A DNA stretch of 64,000 bases from Muraenolepis orangiensis (Eukaryota > Chordata > Actinopteri > Gadiformes > Muraenolepididae): NCBI GenBank assembly GCA_027704905.1, contig CM051015.1, positions 15,438,192 through 15,502,191 on the forward strand. The letters run 5' to 3'. A program made the translations under genes and the position numbers. Under the pieces are notes generated by a model, which saw nothing but the letters and a program-made list of their open reading frames with translations, had not been told where the DNA came from and did not search any database. Shown one piece after another: positions 46,302 to 58,879 of this stretch (positions are counted from its first letter, which is position 1; every line of letters begins with the position of its first letter).

Positions 46302-49036
46302 GTAAGAAATACTACAAATTAACCAAGTAAATTATATATATATCAATATTATACAGAGTATTGTTAATCCATATGAAATCAGTGTTCACAAAAAAATGTA
46401 TTTTAGAGTATGTTTCCTAAGCAGATGTAAAAAGTGCAGATATGCATAAAATCCTAGCATTAAGGATTGAAGCCAAATGACATTAGTAAATAGCAAGAAA
46501 ACAACCGTACTCATCCTGGTTATTGTCTTCATGTTTAGTTCATGTGGTACTCTGTTTGCCGGTTTCTTGAAGTCAAAAAAGTTCCTTCCACATTAACTGT
46601 GAAGTGCATTTCTGCTGAATGAAAATCTGCTGAATGAAAAAACAATGCTCTATTATCCTTCAAAAGTTCCTGTTTGCCCGTTATTGTAGATATGCTTGAG
46701 TACAATTGTGGAAGATTCAGAAAGTAAAAGTCCTGCCACATTTAGTCTTCACACATAGACCGAACCAGCTAATTTCACCCATTAGTTGTTCCTCCAGGTT
46801 CTGCTTATTACCAAATCCAGATGGTAATCTAATAATCCTGGAAAGGGCTTATACTTTCTGGACCTGGAATATCCCTTTCACCTTTAGAAAATGCAATATT
46901 GTTAAAACTAACCACAATAAAACCAAAGCACCAAGTGGTATTTGTTTCATTTTTTAGCTCTGGAGATCTTTGAGAAATATTTTTTTAGATAGAAATCTGG
47001 ATGGAATGCTATTTTGGTAAATCTGACAGCCATAACAATGGCCTGTTTTTAGTTATGGCTATGGTGCATTAAATCCAACACCCTTTCCTCCCTATGAGTG
47101 CCATTACCTCACCACCTTATTCCGTTCATTCGTATTTCATCTGAAAACTCAACCATCACGACTCGCTCCAGCAGATCTCTTCATAGCCCCTCCTGCCAAA
47201 GCCCTGATTTACCGCCACCTTTATCCTGGCCCATTTTATCAAGTGCTCCAAGAGGCATCTATCACCCCTGTTAGCCCCTAAGAGCAGTGTTGTGGGGGGG
47301 AACCCTCATTCTATACAGGACCCCTCCACACCTCCTCAGCTGGCTTTCTCCTCGGAAGATAGAGGGTAATCTATCAGACAGATGCACCCCTGGGCATGTT
47401 GGAGCCAAGGCAGTGGGGGGTGGATTTTTATATTACCTCCTCCTCTTCTTGTTTGGGGACCAAACTTTGCTTCTTAAAGCTCTGTAGGTAGGAGGGAGTC
47501 TCACGACGCGGTGCGGGCCTGCATCCCCACGCCCTGCTTGGGATCGGTCCCTGGGGACATGCAAGGACACGGTGACCTCGGCCACGGGGACAACAAGGTA
47601 TGACGTCACTGAATCAGCACTGAATCAGCACTGAATCAGCACTGAATCAGCACTGAATCAGCACTGAATCAGCACTGAATCAGCACTGAATCAGCACTGA
47701 ATCAACAGGACGCTTTTAAATCATTCCACCTGAACTTCCAAATCTGCACATTCCAAGCCGCCATCTTGGTTCCTGGGACTGCAAATTGGAGAATAACAAC
47801 CAGTAAGCAATAAGCAACCAGTTGTTATTCTTATTATGATGGGGGAAAAGATGGCAGCTTGAAATGTCCATGACATTCCGACCACTATGGTTGGAATGTC
47901 TATTTTGTCACAGCATTTAGGTTCTCCAACCAGTTTTTTGACTTTGTTTAACTCTGGACTGATATGATGTAGTTAGTAAAGGAGTACATGGCTGTTGTAT
48001 TTCAAAGGGAATGTGCATTCCCTTATGCTCTGAGTTCTGTGTGTGTGTTTGCCATGCTTGCGGTCTACGTGTGCGTGGCATCTCATCTGTCTTGTAGGGG
48101 TTAATAAAGTGTATTGCATCGTATCATGATGTTTTTCTCAAGAACGGCTATTAAATCCAGTGATATTTTTATCGTGACCTTGAGACATCAGGCGTGTCTA
48201 TGATGTAAAGTTGAAGTAATTGACTACAATTGCAGAGATGCTGGTGATTCAATAATTCTGCGTACAGAGGCACGAGTTCCCTCACCTGAAGTTCTCTTAC
48301 ACAGTGTTTCGTCACCTCCGTCACTGTTACGACAAAAACACATTTCAATAAATGAAGGAGCAACATATCCATTATTCCTGAATGCTTATATCCATCAACA
48401 TTTTTTACAAGATGTCTCAGTCATGGCTTTCAGCTTTCTGGAATATAAAATTCCTACAGATTTATTTACAATCAAAACATCAAAACAATTAATATTTACA
48501 AGATGAACAATAATGTCATCATATGAAATATTTAAAATAACTCACACATACTACAATAGTATACTACAGTAGATTGAACCTAGAGCTTTACCAAATTAAC
48601 ATATTATGAATGAAATACATAAATATGTTAATAACTATGTAAACGTTTTGTAACTCACTCTGGGTAAGTTGGTTTAATTGAATTACATGTAGATACGTCT
48701 TGTTTGTATGCTGTTTATCCTTGGTTTAGTTTGTCTAGACAGGTCAATCTCATTACAGCTTGTTAAGTTCAGAGGAAGCTTCAAGTTTGAAATGTTCTTC
48801 TTTCATTTATGTGCTGGATCAAAATGGTTTACTGGGTAGGATTGTTGTTGTGTGTGGTGTTTAATGGGTAGGCCAGACAGAGCAGCAAAGGCATGATGAG
48901 GTGATTCCAATTAGCTATTTAGCTAAGTTAATAATTAGCTAAGTTAAACTAAAGTAAACATTTTGTTTGCTAAATCACATAACTTTGAGGCACTCAATTT
49001 GTGGTTTGTTTCTTTTATTTGAATGAAGACCCAGAG
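46302..49036 (+). other. nckap5 intron with an 11-bp tandem repeat
   Basis: Holds about nine tandem copies of ACTGAATCAGC at 47608-47706. Otherwise AT-rich. No exon seen; in particular no DTFMxxLLNRVD-like exon was found here or in 49591-53315. Confidence 0.6.
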
Positions 49037-49092
49037 GACAGACAGAGAAAACAGATTGTCGGAGACAAGCCCCAGTCAGGATGCTGTGATTG
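49037..49092 (+). CDS. nckap5: Probable nckap5 exon (TDRENRLSET)
   Basis: 56 nt. Joined to the two bases left by the large exon, the first codon becomes TGG (W), then TDRENRLSETSPSQDAVI, leaving one base (phase 1). Acceptor GACCCAGAG|GAC; donor ATTG|GTGAGA is strong. Earlier acceptor AGs would create an immediate TGA, which fixes this start. The sequence resembles the TENELxKDT segment after the lysine-rich region of mammalian NCKAP5. Short and weakly conserved, so provisional. Confidence 0.5.
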
Positions 49093-49335
49093 GTGAGAAT
49101 TTATTTTGTTTCATTTGTCACTGTGATTGGTGGGGAATTTGTTTACACATTATGTGTTTACTGTCACTGACTTCCACATACAAAAAAATATAGTTATGAA
49201 TTAAAAGTTTGGCAACTTAATTTCTATATATATTTTTTTAAATAACATCACATTATGTTTTCAAAATAATTAATCATAGTCTCCTGTTTGCTTGCATTCG
49301 TTTAATTGAGGAACAAAGTGTTGAGACTGAAACAG

Positions 49336-49590
49336 GAGCAGTGAGTGAAGTGAAAGAGCCAGCGTTCCCTGACCCTGTGACCTTTCACAGAGAAGACCTC
49401 TCTCCATCTAATTGGTCAAGCTCCACATCTCTAACACTCCAAGGCACTCACACATCTGACACAAAACCAAATGATTTACCAGGACAGAATAATGAGTCCA
49501 ATGCATCCATTTTGGACTCAGAAAGAAATCACGGAAACATCCAGCATATTTGCTTTTGTACTTTAAAACAAATTGTTATGGTTTTAAATC
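49336..49590 (+). CDS. nckap5: Probable nckap5 exon (SEVKEPAFPDP)
   Basis: From 49336 (GAAACAG|GA) the frame continues phase 1 from the previous exon: AVSEVKEPAFPDPVTFHRED, then a Ser/Thr-rich tail. An alternative start at 49311 (TTAATTGAG|GAA), with a better pyrimidine tract, would add EQSVETETG and need a phase-0 donor at 49085; both options keep the same frame. The end is uncertain: GTGAGG at 49591 gives the phase 1 needed to join 53316, but it lies at the start of a SINE. A weaker GTACTT at 49558 has the same phase. Confidence 0.42.
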
Positions 49591-49840
49591 GTGAGGATTG
49601 AATCCTCTTTATTGGTCACATACATGTAAACACACAGTGAAATTGTTTTCTCTGCATTAAACCCATTAGAGTATTAGGAGCAGTAGGCAGCTATTGTATA
49701 TACAGCACCCAGGGAGCAGTGTAGGGGTCTGCTGCCTTGCTCAAGGGCACCTCGTTAGTGTCCGGATGTTTAACCTTTTTGACCTTCCAGTTCCCATGCC
49801 AAGTCCCAACAGACTGAGCTATCCTGCCACCCTATTTGTG
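49590..49840 (-). mobile_element. tRNA-derived SINE, reverse copy
   Basis: Starts ATCGTGAGGATTGAATCCTC with TTTATTGGTCACATACATG, then CACAGTGAAAT, CCAGGGAGCAGTG and a reverse tRNA-like head near 49795-49835 (GTCCCAACAGACTGAGCTAT followed by CCTGCCACC). Same family as 25405-25672. Confidence 0.8.
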
Positions 49841-50739
49841 GTACACTTTTCTTGGGGCGTACTACCGTGGGCTTTGGGCTTGAGACAGACACCTCCTGAA
49901 GTCCTATAAGTGAGCATGCTCCAGCAGATTAATTATTAAGAGGCTCTCTTGTCTCCTCCACCTTAGCCTCATCCTCATCATAATTAAATGTGCAACGAGG
50001 GTTGTTGAACATTTCATTATTTTAAACAGACTCCCCACTCTGCTGTGGTTTGCAGTTCCATGCACATATACAGCATGTATAATTCAACTCAAACTTTTCA
50101 ATTTAAACGTCAAACACTTAAAGTCCTGTAGCGTGGTGGACCTTGTTAACACATCAATATGCCATTTGCTCAAGTCAGTTCCCTGTGCATGAATTAACTT
50201 GACTCTTTGAATCGTGGTTAACAATTGAATGACATATAGATGTCCTTTAGATGAGTCATATATTATGCATTATCTGAGTAGTCCTCTGATGACATGGATC
50301 TTTAAGTAAATGTAAAGCTGAGGGTGCTAAAAGTGACCCTCAACAGTGTGGTAATTAGATGCCGAAAGAAGTATGGTTAATGTAGAGCATAACTGATTGA
50401 TTGTAATCAGTGTAACCACTGAATTCGTCTCCTTGGTTAAATGTATGACATCACTCTAAATGGTGGCCTTCATTGACAGATGTGGTCCTTTTTTCAAATC
50501 CAATGAACAATATTTACGGTTGGAGCTCTAATCTTGTGAAGGACTTGTAGCTCGGGGAGGTGGATCCCCCATCTGTTGGGCGGCCAGGGCCTGTGTCAGA
50601 GGGCCTCTTGTTCACTTCCAACTTTAAACCCACACAGTCGATATGCAGAAGCCTTCTGAGCCCACGTTCCTTTCAGCAAGCGCTCCTCTGAACCCCACAA
50701 GTAGGCCTACTCTCCTCCTCCCTGTGGGCTGTTCTCATC
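49841..50739 (+). other. Intron, no feature recognised
   Basis: AT-rich, unique-looking. No exon or element identified. Confidence 0.45.
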
Positions 50740-51335
50740 CTCTCCTCCAGCTCCTCTCCTCCTCCCTGTGTGCTGTTCTCTTCCTCTTCTCCAGCTCCTC
50801 TCCTGCTCCCTGTGTGCTGTTCTCATCCTCTCCTCCAGCTCCTCTTCTCCCCCCTGTGTGCTGATCTCATCCTCTCCTCCAGCTCCTCTCCTCCTCCCTG
50901 TGTGCTGTTCTCATCCTCTCCTCCAGCTCCTCTCCTCCTCCCTGTGTGCTGTTCTCATCCTCTCCTCCAGCTCCTCTCCTCCTTCCTGTGTGCTGTTCTC
51001 ATCCTCTCCTCCAGCTCCCAGCTCCTCTTCTCCCCCCTGTGTGCTGATCTCATCCTCTCCTCCAGCTCCCAGCTCCTCTCCTCCTTCCTGTGTGCTGTTC
51101 TCATCCTCTCCTCCAGCTCCTCTTCTCCTCCCTGTGTGCTGATCTCATCCTCTCCTCCAGCTCCCAGCTCCTCTCCTCCTCCCTGTGTGCTGTTCTCATC
51201 CTCTCCTCCAGCTCCTCTCCTCCTTCCTGTGTGCTGTTCTCATCCTCTCCTCCAGCTCCTCTCCTCCTTCCTGTGTGCTGTTCTCATCCTCTCCTCCAGC
51301 TCCTCTCCTCCTTGCTGTGTGCTGTTCTCATCCGA
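50740..51335. repeat. 45-bp minisatellite (GTGTGCTGTTCTCATCC)
   Basis: About 13 units of CTGTGTGCTGTTCTCATCCT then CTCCTCCAGCTCCTCTCC plus a variable CTCC/TTCC end. A 54-bp variant carries an extra CTCCCAG. A period of 45 keeps several frames open (Leu/Ser/Cys-rich), so the apparent ORFs are artefacts. (GT)n at 51431-51472. Confidence 0.92.
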
Positions 51336-51426
51336 CAAACCAACGTCAGTGTGTTCAGACGACCGCACGCAATAATCAGAGCATTAGGATCATTTAACGA
51401 CAATTCTCTCAAAGTTAACGGCGTGC

Positions 51427-51471
<45 letters not shown>

Positions 51472-51472
51472 A

Positions 51473-52640
51473 TCGTGTGGTTTCTTTAATCTGAAGGCAG
51501 CCCTAATTATATTGTTAGGCTTTTTGTCAATCATTACATCCCAGAACACCCAAGAGGAAACAGAGCTGATAACTGATTTAGTGTCTTGTTATTCAATGGG
51601 AACGTGACAGACAGTCGCCTACAGAACAACATCAGAGGCTGTAAACAGTTAGGTGAGAATATGTCATAGGATATATTTGTATAAAAATGTCCACCTAAAA
51701 GGGGTTGTCTAGGCAACAGCACACATGCTGTGCTGGAGGCTGTGGACCTTCTCGGTTTTAAGCCCAGAAGGAAACAGCAAGCAGTAAATAGAAAGTGGTA
51801 AACAACCAAAAAACACCACGAGAACACACCACTAGATGAGAAGTATATGACTTCTTTTTTTAAATTCTCACATTACGAGGGAACGCCTTCATGTGAATCT
51901 GTTAAGCAGCCTGAGGACCCACATCAGTCATCAGTCATTAAGTCACCACCCCAAATAAAATAAAAAATTCATCAGTATTGCAGTAATCCACAATGAATTC
52001 ATGTATAACTAACGTTGAATTCACTCATTCATGGACCGCTTTCTAAAGAATAAGGTTGCTCGCCGACCCACTCAAAATGCCGATTTTCAGATCAGATCAT
52101 ATGAAATAATATGATGATATATATGTATATATATATATTTGATAATTATATATGATAATCACTGCTTAAAAGGATATTGCCGTTGAGCCATTAGCCATTA
52201 GTTCATGGTTCAAAGTTCTGTTCTACTATATTGGTGACAATGGGGATCCTTGATGCTACCTTGAGTGAACTGCAGGCAAAAACTTGTTTCACCTTTAACC
52301 TTGACAACCTTTAACAGCTAAACACACACAAAAGGTTGTAGAGGGAAATCTGAATGCATTCCATTCTCGTTGCAGCTGAATGATATTCCAGACCAGCACG
52401 CTCAGACAGCTGTAGCATTAGCAGCCCCCCTAGCGTAGCACTTCTCTGGGCTACCATCTCTCTCTCTCTCTCCCGCATGTACAGTCATCAGATGGAGTGA
52501 GACCCCGTTCCCCATTCCCCTCGTTCCCAAACCAAATCACGGGGGGGGGGGGGGGAATAGACCATCTGTTTACGAGGACGCTTAGAATAAACCGCTGGCA
52601 GTCATCACGGTGTCAGGTGTCCCTCTCGGCCGCACGGCGC
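51473..52640 (+). other. Intron, no gene recognised
   Basis: Contains (TA)n-like sequence at 52120-52150, (CT)n at 52457-52473 and a G13 run at 52541-52554. Nothing coding. Confidence 0.5.
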
Positions 52641-52654
52641 TTCACATGACATAC

Positions 52655-52663
52655 AACAACAAT

Positions 52664-52698
<35 letters not shown>

Positions 52699-52830
52699 AC
52701 AACAACAACAAATCGTGAGGATTGAATCCTCTTTATTGGTCACATACATGTTTCACTGTATGTGAGACATACAGTGAAATGTGTTCTCTGCATTTAACCC
52801 ATCCTAGTATTAGGAGCAGTACAACAACAA
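52655..52830 (-). mobile_element. (CAA)n and SINE fragment
   Basis: (AAC)n at 52655-52712 abuts AATCGTGAGGATTGAATCCT, the same terminus as the 49590 SINE, continuing to CCTAGTATTAGGAGCAGT, then another (CAA)n at 52822-52838. Truncated copy. Confidence 0.75.
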
Positions 52831-53315
52831 CAACAACTACAATGACGATAACAACCACTGCGGAACAAAACAAGAGGGGAATAATTAAATTGTGCCACAG
52901 AGAACGGCGTACGATTAGAAGCGTAACTCTGTCCCTGAGGGGGTGTGGCTTGATGAAGCAGTTGTTGTTGTTGTTGTTGATACTCTAAGGAGAGTTCTAT
53001 GTTCTGGTCTCCATCAATCAGTCCATGACCGAAGACAGTGTTGTTGTGTTTCTTGTGCTCTGTACTCAGTGCCATGTGTGAGGAACACGTGGAACACTTT
53101 AGTAACATAAATGAAAAGCGAACCGACAAGCCTTGAGTCAGTCGGGTGTCTTTTCCAGCTCCATCCTGCCGTGACACCCTCCTTGCTTTCCTTCTATAAG
53201 CCTAAGCCCCCCCCCCAAAACCCCACCTCCCTCCTCCCTCCTCCCTCCTCCCTCCTCCCTCCTCCCTCCTCCCTCCTCCCTCCTCCTTCTCCTCTTCTTC
53301 CCTACCCGTCTTCAG

Positions 53316-53720
53316 GCTCCACCTGTAAGACGCGGACCCTGGACAGTGGCATCGGCACCATCCCGCTCCCCGAGTCCTGCTCCTTCCTCTCCTCCATCCT
53401 GCACCTTCTCCCCAGATCCACGTCCACCCCCGTCTCTCCCGGAGCCCCCAGTTCCTCCTCCTGCGAGGAGGTCTCCGTCACGTCCCCGCTGCCCCGTTGG
53501 AAGGTCCCATTTGGGGCCACGGACCGCGGCAGCAGCACTCCTGGTGCTGGTGGTGGTGCTGCTGGTGGTGGGGTGCCCAGCTCCCTGTCCGACTCCTCCT
53601 CCATCACCCTGGTCCAGTCTGTGCCTTTTCCCTCTGTGGCCTTCCCCCAGCCCGGCCTCCACCCCCAGTCTCCACCCAGTGTGTTTTGGTCCCACAGCAG
53701 GCTGCCCCAACCCTCCCAAG
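53316..53720 (+). CDS. nckap5: nckap5 exon (TRTLDSGIGTIPLPES)
   Basis: 405 nt, entering and leaving in phase 1. Acceptor CCCGTCTTCAG|GCT, donor CCCAAG|GTAACC. TRTLDSGIGTIPLPES matches the highly conserved RTLDSGIGTFP.P motif of both NCKAP5 and NCKAP5L. The rest is Ser/Pro/Gly-rich, with a GGGAAGGG stretch. The acceptor is preceded by a (CCTCCCT)n repeat at 53222-53300 that serves as an extended pyrimidine tract; no AG occurs within that array. The preceding open frame upstream of 53316 is the repeat itself. Confidence 0.93.
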
Positions 53721-55174
53721 GTAACCACTTCCTGTGTCTTCCAGTTCATCGCACTAGCGGTGCTCGTCACATTATTGAAAAAAAACACAGGGGCACTATT
53801 ATTCTGAAAGCATACCAATGTTGTTGTTTGGGGGTTTTATTGAATCTGTTTCAGCTGTTTTGTTTGTTTTGTTACAAATGCGTAACTGACTTGTTCCTGC
53901 TATTAGATTTCTGCTTGTAAAAACTGTTTTTCAGACTAGTGAACACGTGGTTTGTGTGGTATGCTGCCAAGTAGTTCTACACATATATGAGTGAAGCAGG
54001 CTGTAGGCTGGGGATCAAACCCAGTAACTTTCTGCTGGGAGACGTACACCTCCAGATACACATATGTATCTGCCATGAGACATTTTTTGTCCTTATTTTG
54101 TAACTTTCATTCTGTCATGGATATTTTCCTGAGTAGCAATAATTCAAGAAAATGCGGTGTATACTGTTGTATACCTAAAAAGACAAAGACAAGAACTGAA
54201 AACCCTCTCAAAGTCATAAGAGCCTTTTTTATGCCATCATTATCATTCAAACCGTGGCCTCACAGCACAGACTGAAGAGTCCTTCATGCATACAGTGGAG
54301 AGGGAACAATATGTTTTAGATTAGAGGGCTGAATAGCATCCTGGTTATTTGTCATGTTTCTACCTGCAAAGCTCCAAGGCCACTCAGACATAAATGTGCT
54401 TTTTGATCCAGATAATCGCAATGTCAGCCAGCGGCAAAATATAAGTCATTCTTTGTCATTTTGCAGATGCATTTATCTGAAGAAACTTTCAGTGGTTATG
54501 TTTGTGCTACAGGTTGTTATGGGGCAGGTCGGGGTTTAGAACTCTTGGGATGCCTACAGGTGGACTGCAGTCTTTGGGGTTTGAACTCAGAACCTTTCAC
54601 CTTTCCATTGAAGTCAATTGAGTTAAACATGTATGGGCTGCAGCCAGAGAGGATCATTGAACCATCAATAATCTTTATTTATTATTGTTGCGAATTAGTC
54701 ACTTATAGCCGTGTCTCATTCTGTTGGCACGTGTGAGCCTGTGCGGGAGATCCGGGAAGGAAAAGTTTTAATGAGGAATATTTCACAGCTTGTTCTATCC
54801 TAAAGACAGTAACAGCCCCATAGTCAGGGAGAAAAGAGGCTTATATGCTGATTTAGAAACTGTGTATTCTCTTCTAACTTTAGACTCATTTGCTAATTAA
54901 GACAGAAGCGCCATCTGTGGTGGGTGTGGGGATGTGGGGATCATGAATAAAAGGCCGGCTGTGAAAGTAAAACATCAAGGAAGACATTAACAAAAACCTC
55001 TCCATTACTCCTGGTTATCTGAACTTACAAACTAGAACAAACGACCAAACCATAATTCCTGTGAGAAATGGAACACGTCAGAAGACTGAAGATTGTTTAA
55101 CGCTAACTGTTTGCACGTGATTTCACTCGTAAACCCCACAGTGTCCAATTCCCTTTCCATATTTACCTCTGCAG
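53721..55174 (+). other. nckap5 intron
   Basis: GT-AG intron of 1.45 kb. No exon or repeat family recognised. It ends TTTACCTCTGCAG. Confidence 0.6.
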
Positions 55175-55257
55175 GTGGATTGGAACAAACGAAATATGTT
55201 CAATCGAAGACGAGGCCCACGGCGAGCCAACCGAAGGAACTTCAGCTCGTCAACTGA
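55175..55257 (+). CDS. nckap5: nckap5 terminal coding exon
   Basis: With one base carried from 53720, the exon reads GGLEQTKYVQSKTRPTASQP, then KELQLVN and TGA at 55255-55257. Acceptor TTACCTCTGCAG|GTG is good and the phase fits exactly. A different frame (DWNKRNMFNRRRGPRRANRR) stays open to a strong GTGAGT donor at 55265, so an alternative isoform entering in phase 0 cannot be excluded. I prefer the phase-consistent frame with a stop; I have no firm memory of the fish C-terminus. Confidence 0.65.
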
Positions 55258-57700
55258 GAACCAAGTGAGTCACACCGTGTTGCCCTTCTCTATTTCAATA
55301 AGGAGAACCACCACCGAAACTTCCTCCGCTTCTGTAGTTTCACAAATAAAAGAAACATTTGGAATGAGAACAATATTCACACACTGTGATGTGAAAATGA
55401 AAAAGAACAAATATTTCCTTTGCAGATATTTATTGCGTTGTTGTCGTCGTTTGATGCCAAATTGTCTCACCTTCCCCTCCTGTTTTTTTCTGGGTTTTTC
55501 TAGAGGTAATAATGACCAGAATCAGGTAGAACCTGGAGAACATGGAGAACCTGGAGTACATGAAGACAAACCAGTCCCACCAGGAATCCAAACACAGCAA
55601 TGTGGAGTGTGTCAATCCACTAAACTGAGTCAGGAACAGTTATGGAAGAAATGATATAGCGATTGATGCAGCACATATCCTTTATAATGCTGTTCACTCT
55701 CGTGATGGAATAGGTCCACATACAGTATATACTGAATATATATATATATCACATACAGTATATACTGAACATATATATCAATTAGTTCTGCTACTTCACA
55801 CAGTATATACCGAATATAATATATCACATACAATATTTACTGAATATATATAGCACATACAGTATATACTTAATATGTATACAACATACAGTATATACTG
55901 AATATGTATATCACATACAGTACATACTGAATATATACCTGTATATCAACTAGTTCTGAATATGTATATATCAACTAGTTCTGAATATGTATATATCAAC
56001 TAGTTCTGAATATGTATATATCAACTAGTTATACTACTTCATACAGTATATACTGAATATATATATGTATATATATATATCAACTAGTTCTGCGACTTCA
56101 TACAGTATATACTGAATATATATATATCACATACAGTATATACTGAATATATATCAGTATATACTGAATATATATATCACATACAGTATATACTGAATAA
56201 ATACATATCAACTAGTTCTGCTACTTCATACAGTTTATACTGAATATATACATCAACTAGTTCTGCTACTTCATACAGTATATACTGAATAAATATATCA
56301 ACTAGTTTTGCTACTTCCGGTCAACCAGACTCGGATGATAACCGGCACTACCTTTTGATTTTGAGTATGCTAATAGCTTGCATGAGATGATTTTCAATAG
56401 TTTTTCGTCATGTTAAATGATTTTAATGAGGAAAAAAAGGCAGTTATCCCATTGGGAGAAAGATGTTGCAAGATATTGCTCAGTGTGCACATGTTAGTAT
56501 GATACGGGTAAAAATAATAATATTCATTTCTAATCATGTTGAGTTTTAACTGTCGTATTCATGTTTGAATGTGTAAAAGACTAAACTTCAGGAATGGAAC
56601 CTCTATTCTATTTTTAATATACACCCCCTACTACTGCTTCTACTATTACTACTTTGTTGAGACGTATTCCACAGTTATGACATCAAGACAGTGAGGTGCA
56701 TGTATTCCTACTCACGCAAAACAAGGTGCAGGCACAGAGCACTTATTGCTCAGGTATAAGGCTGCCATGGTCCTGATAGACGCTGTGTGTGGGCCACGTG
56801 GTTTAGTTTAACAGTGTAATCCTCTTCCTGTTCCGTATTGCTTCTCTGGCCACTTGTATGTACAGAGCCGTTGTATGATACGACTCACTAAGGGTTCTGT
56901 GTTTGTCCTTGTATTTCTGTATTAATGTGTTACGAGGTTATGAATATACCCCAATGTTGCTGGTTTTATCTATCTCTATAGGAAAGCTTTCCTCTTTTCC
57001 TTTTTGGTTGATGTTCATGCCTCTCATGTGCGTATTTGCCAAACAAAAATTGCCAAACAGAAAATCACTTTAAACCGCGAACGCTATGCTAAATGCACAT
57101 ATCAGATGTGTTTGTGACGATGAATATAGCCATAGTCTCTTTGGAAACACTTCAAGAAAACCTTTCCATTGGTAGTACTCAAACTGCACTGCACAAATGC
57201 ACTGATGTCTCACAATATTCTCACACATATCTGACTTTGTTGGTCGTTGTCTCAACACTTGCTGCTAACGCTGGTAAGAGTGCACTGAGGTTAATATATA
57301 CACACAGGTTATAGAAGTAGCTCGTATACAGACACATACAAGGTCTCATCGGGGACATGACCAGGATGTGACCTGCTGTGTTTGTTTTGATATGATTCAT
57401 ACGGTGAACAATATGTCACATTCACAAGAGTATTGTATTTTTCTAGCATTTACTGGGATGCAGTTGTGTCCTGTATTTGTACTCTGCACGGGTAAAAGCG
57501 GACCATTCTGGAACGTGATTGGTTGTTCACTATTAATAAGACCCTCTCTCGGTTGTTATGTTCTATTTTTTATAATTGTGTCGTAGTGATCTTTGCTGTG
57601 TGACAATCTCCTTAGCGGTAGGCCTATTAATTCACAGACAAATTGTGTAGCACTTACATTCTGTGAGAAAAATAAACAATAAAACGGTTGAAATACTTCT
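55258..57700 (+). other. nckap5: nckap5 3' UTR (inferred)
   Basis: Downstream of the stop. Two AATAAA signals at about 57669 and 57676 (AAAAATAAACAATAAAACGG) are the first convincing polyadenylation signals paired with a following TTCTGC/GTCTGTTT-rich region. The UTR would contain the TATA-type minisatellite at 55715-56310. Extent is inferred, not shown. Confidence 0.45.
55715..56310. repeat. AT-rich minisatellite (CATACAGTATATACTGAATA)
   Basis: Tandem units of CATACAGTATATACTGAATA with TATATATCA, mixed with ATCAACTAGTTCTGAATATG units of about 24 bp. The core AGTATATACT is a perfect palindrome. Confidence 0.9.
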
Positions 57701-57988
57701 GCAACACCGTCCATCCGATGTCTGTTTCTGAGTGGGTTGGATGCTCTTATTCACGTTTGATGATATCACTTTCATCATGGCAGTTGCTGATGTGTGGCAC
57801 ATAACTCACACTATATACGCACACACACACTCACGGCGTCTTATAGACATCATATTAATCTTTAATCTATGGAACAGAGGATCAGTTGAGGGTGGAGGGG
57901 TGTAGGTGTTATTTTCAAAATATGTGCGTGCGTGTGGGCTGCGCGCGGTGTCTGCGTGTGTGTGTGTGTGCGTGTGTGTGTGTGGTGT

Positions 57989-58085
<97 letters not shown>

Positions 58086-58709
58086 TGTGTGTGTGTGTGT
58101 GCGTGCGTGTTCGCGCGCATGTGTGAGTGTGTGTGCGTGCGTGCGTGTCCGCATGTGAGCGTGCGTGCATGCATGTGCGTCTAAAAACGATGCAACTGTC
58201 TGAAAAAGAAAAATCGTAGCGGGCAATTAGCAATTACAGCTGAAAAACGAAATACCAAAATGTAAATTGCCAACATCACAGGATATTTAGACTTAGCAGT
58301 CCATGGTGTTGGCTCAATTCCACCAGCCGCTTGTTTCCACTCAGCAGGTTTGATTGTGGTGATCTATTTTCCCGCGTGGACGAGGTAAGGTGAGCCATGG
58401 ATGTGTAGCACATTCAAGTCAAACCTTAGGCTCCACCCCATCATCTCACAGCATCATTCAAGTCAAACCTCAGGCTCCACCCCATCATCTCACTGCATCA
58501 CAATCATCCCCTATTTTGTGAATTTATTTTATATTTAGATTAAGAAACATACAATCAGATAATCAAATACAATCAAACATTTTTAATTACAACAGAATAG
58601 AATAGACTGCAGGCCTAGAGATCAAAGATGAAGTGGTACATACTTTATATAGAGTTTTGAAATATATTTTTCTGATTATTTTCTGATTTAGAAATTGTTG
58701 ACAAATATA

Positions 58710-58759
<50 letters not shown>

Positions 58760-58879
58760 GTGTTTTTTTAACACTCAACAGTGAGCACAGCATGGTGGTG
58801 CATTGCTCCCATCGCAGTGTGGATAACATGAACATTATTATATGGTTTACTAAAGGGAACATACCTCACTACTCTGTGT
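57701..58879. other. Intergenic, microsatellites and a 47-bp duplication
   Basis: (GT)n with GCGTGC interruptions at about 57950-58170, a 47-bp direct duplication (CATCATTCAAGTCAAACCTC and on) at 58405-58502, and (TA)n at 58715-58755. No gene recognised. Confidence 0.7.

Noticed and set aside
50768..51494. Leu/Ser/Cys repeat ORFs up to 201 codons
   Set aside because: 45-bp minisatellite artefact.
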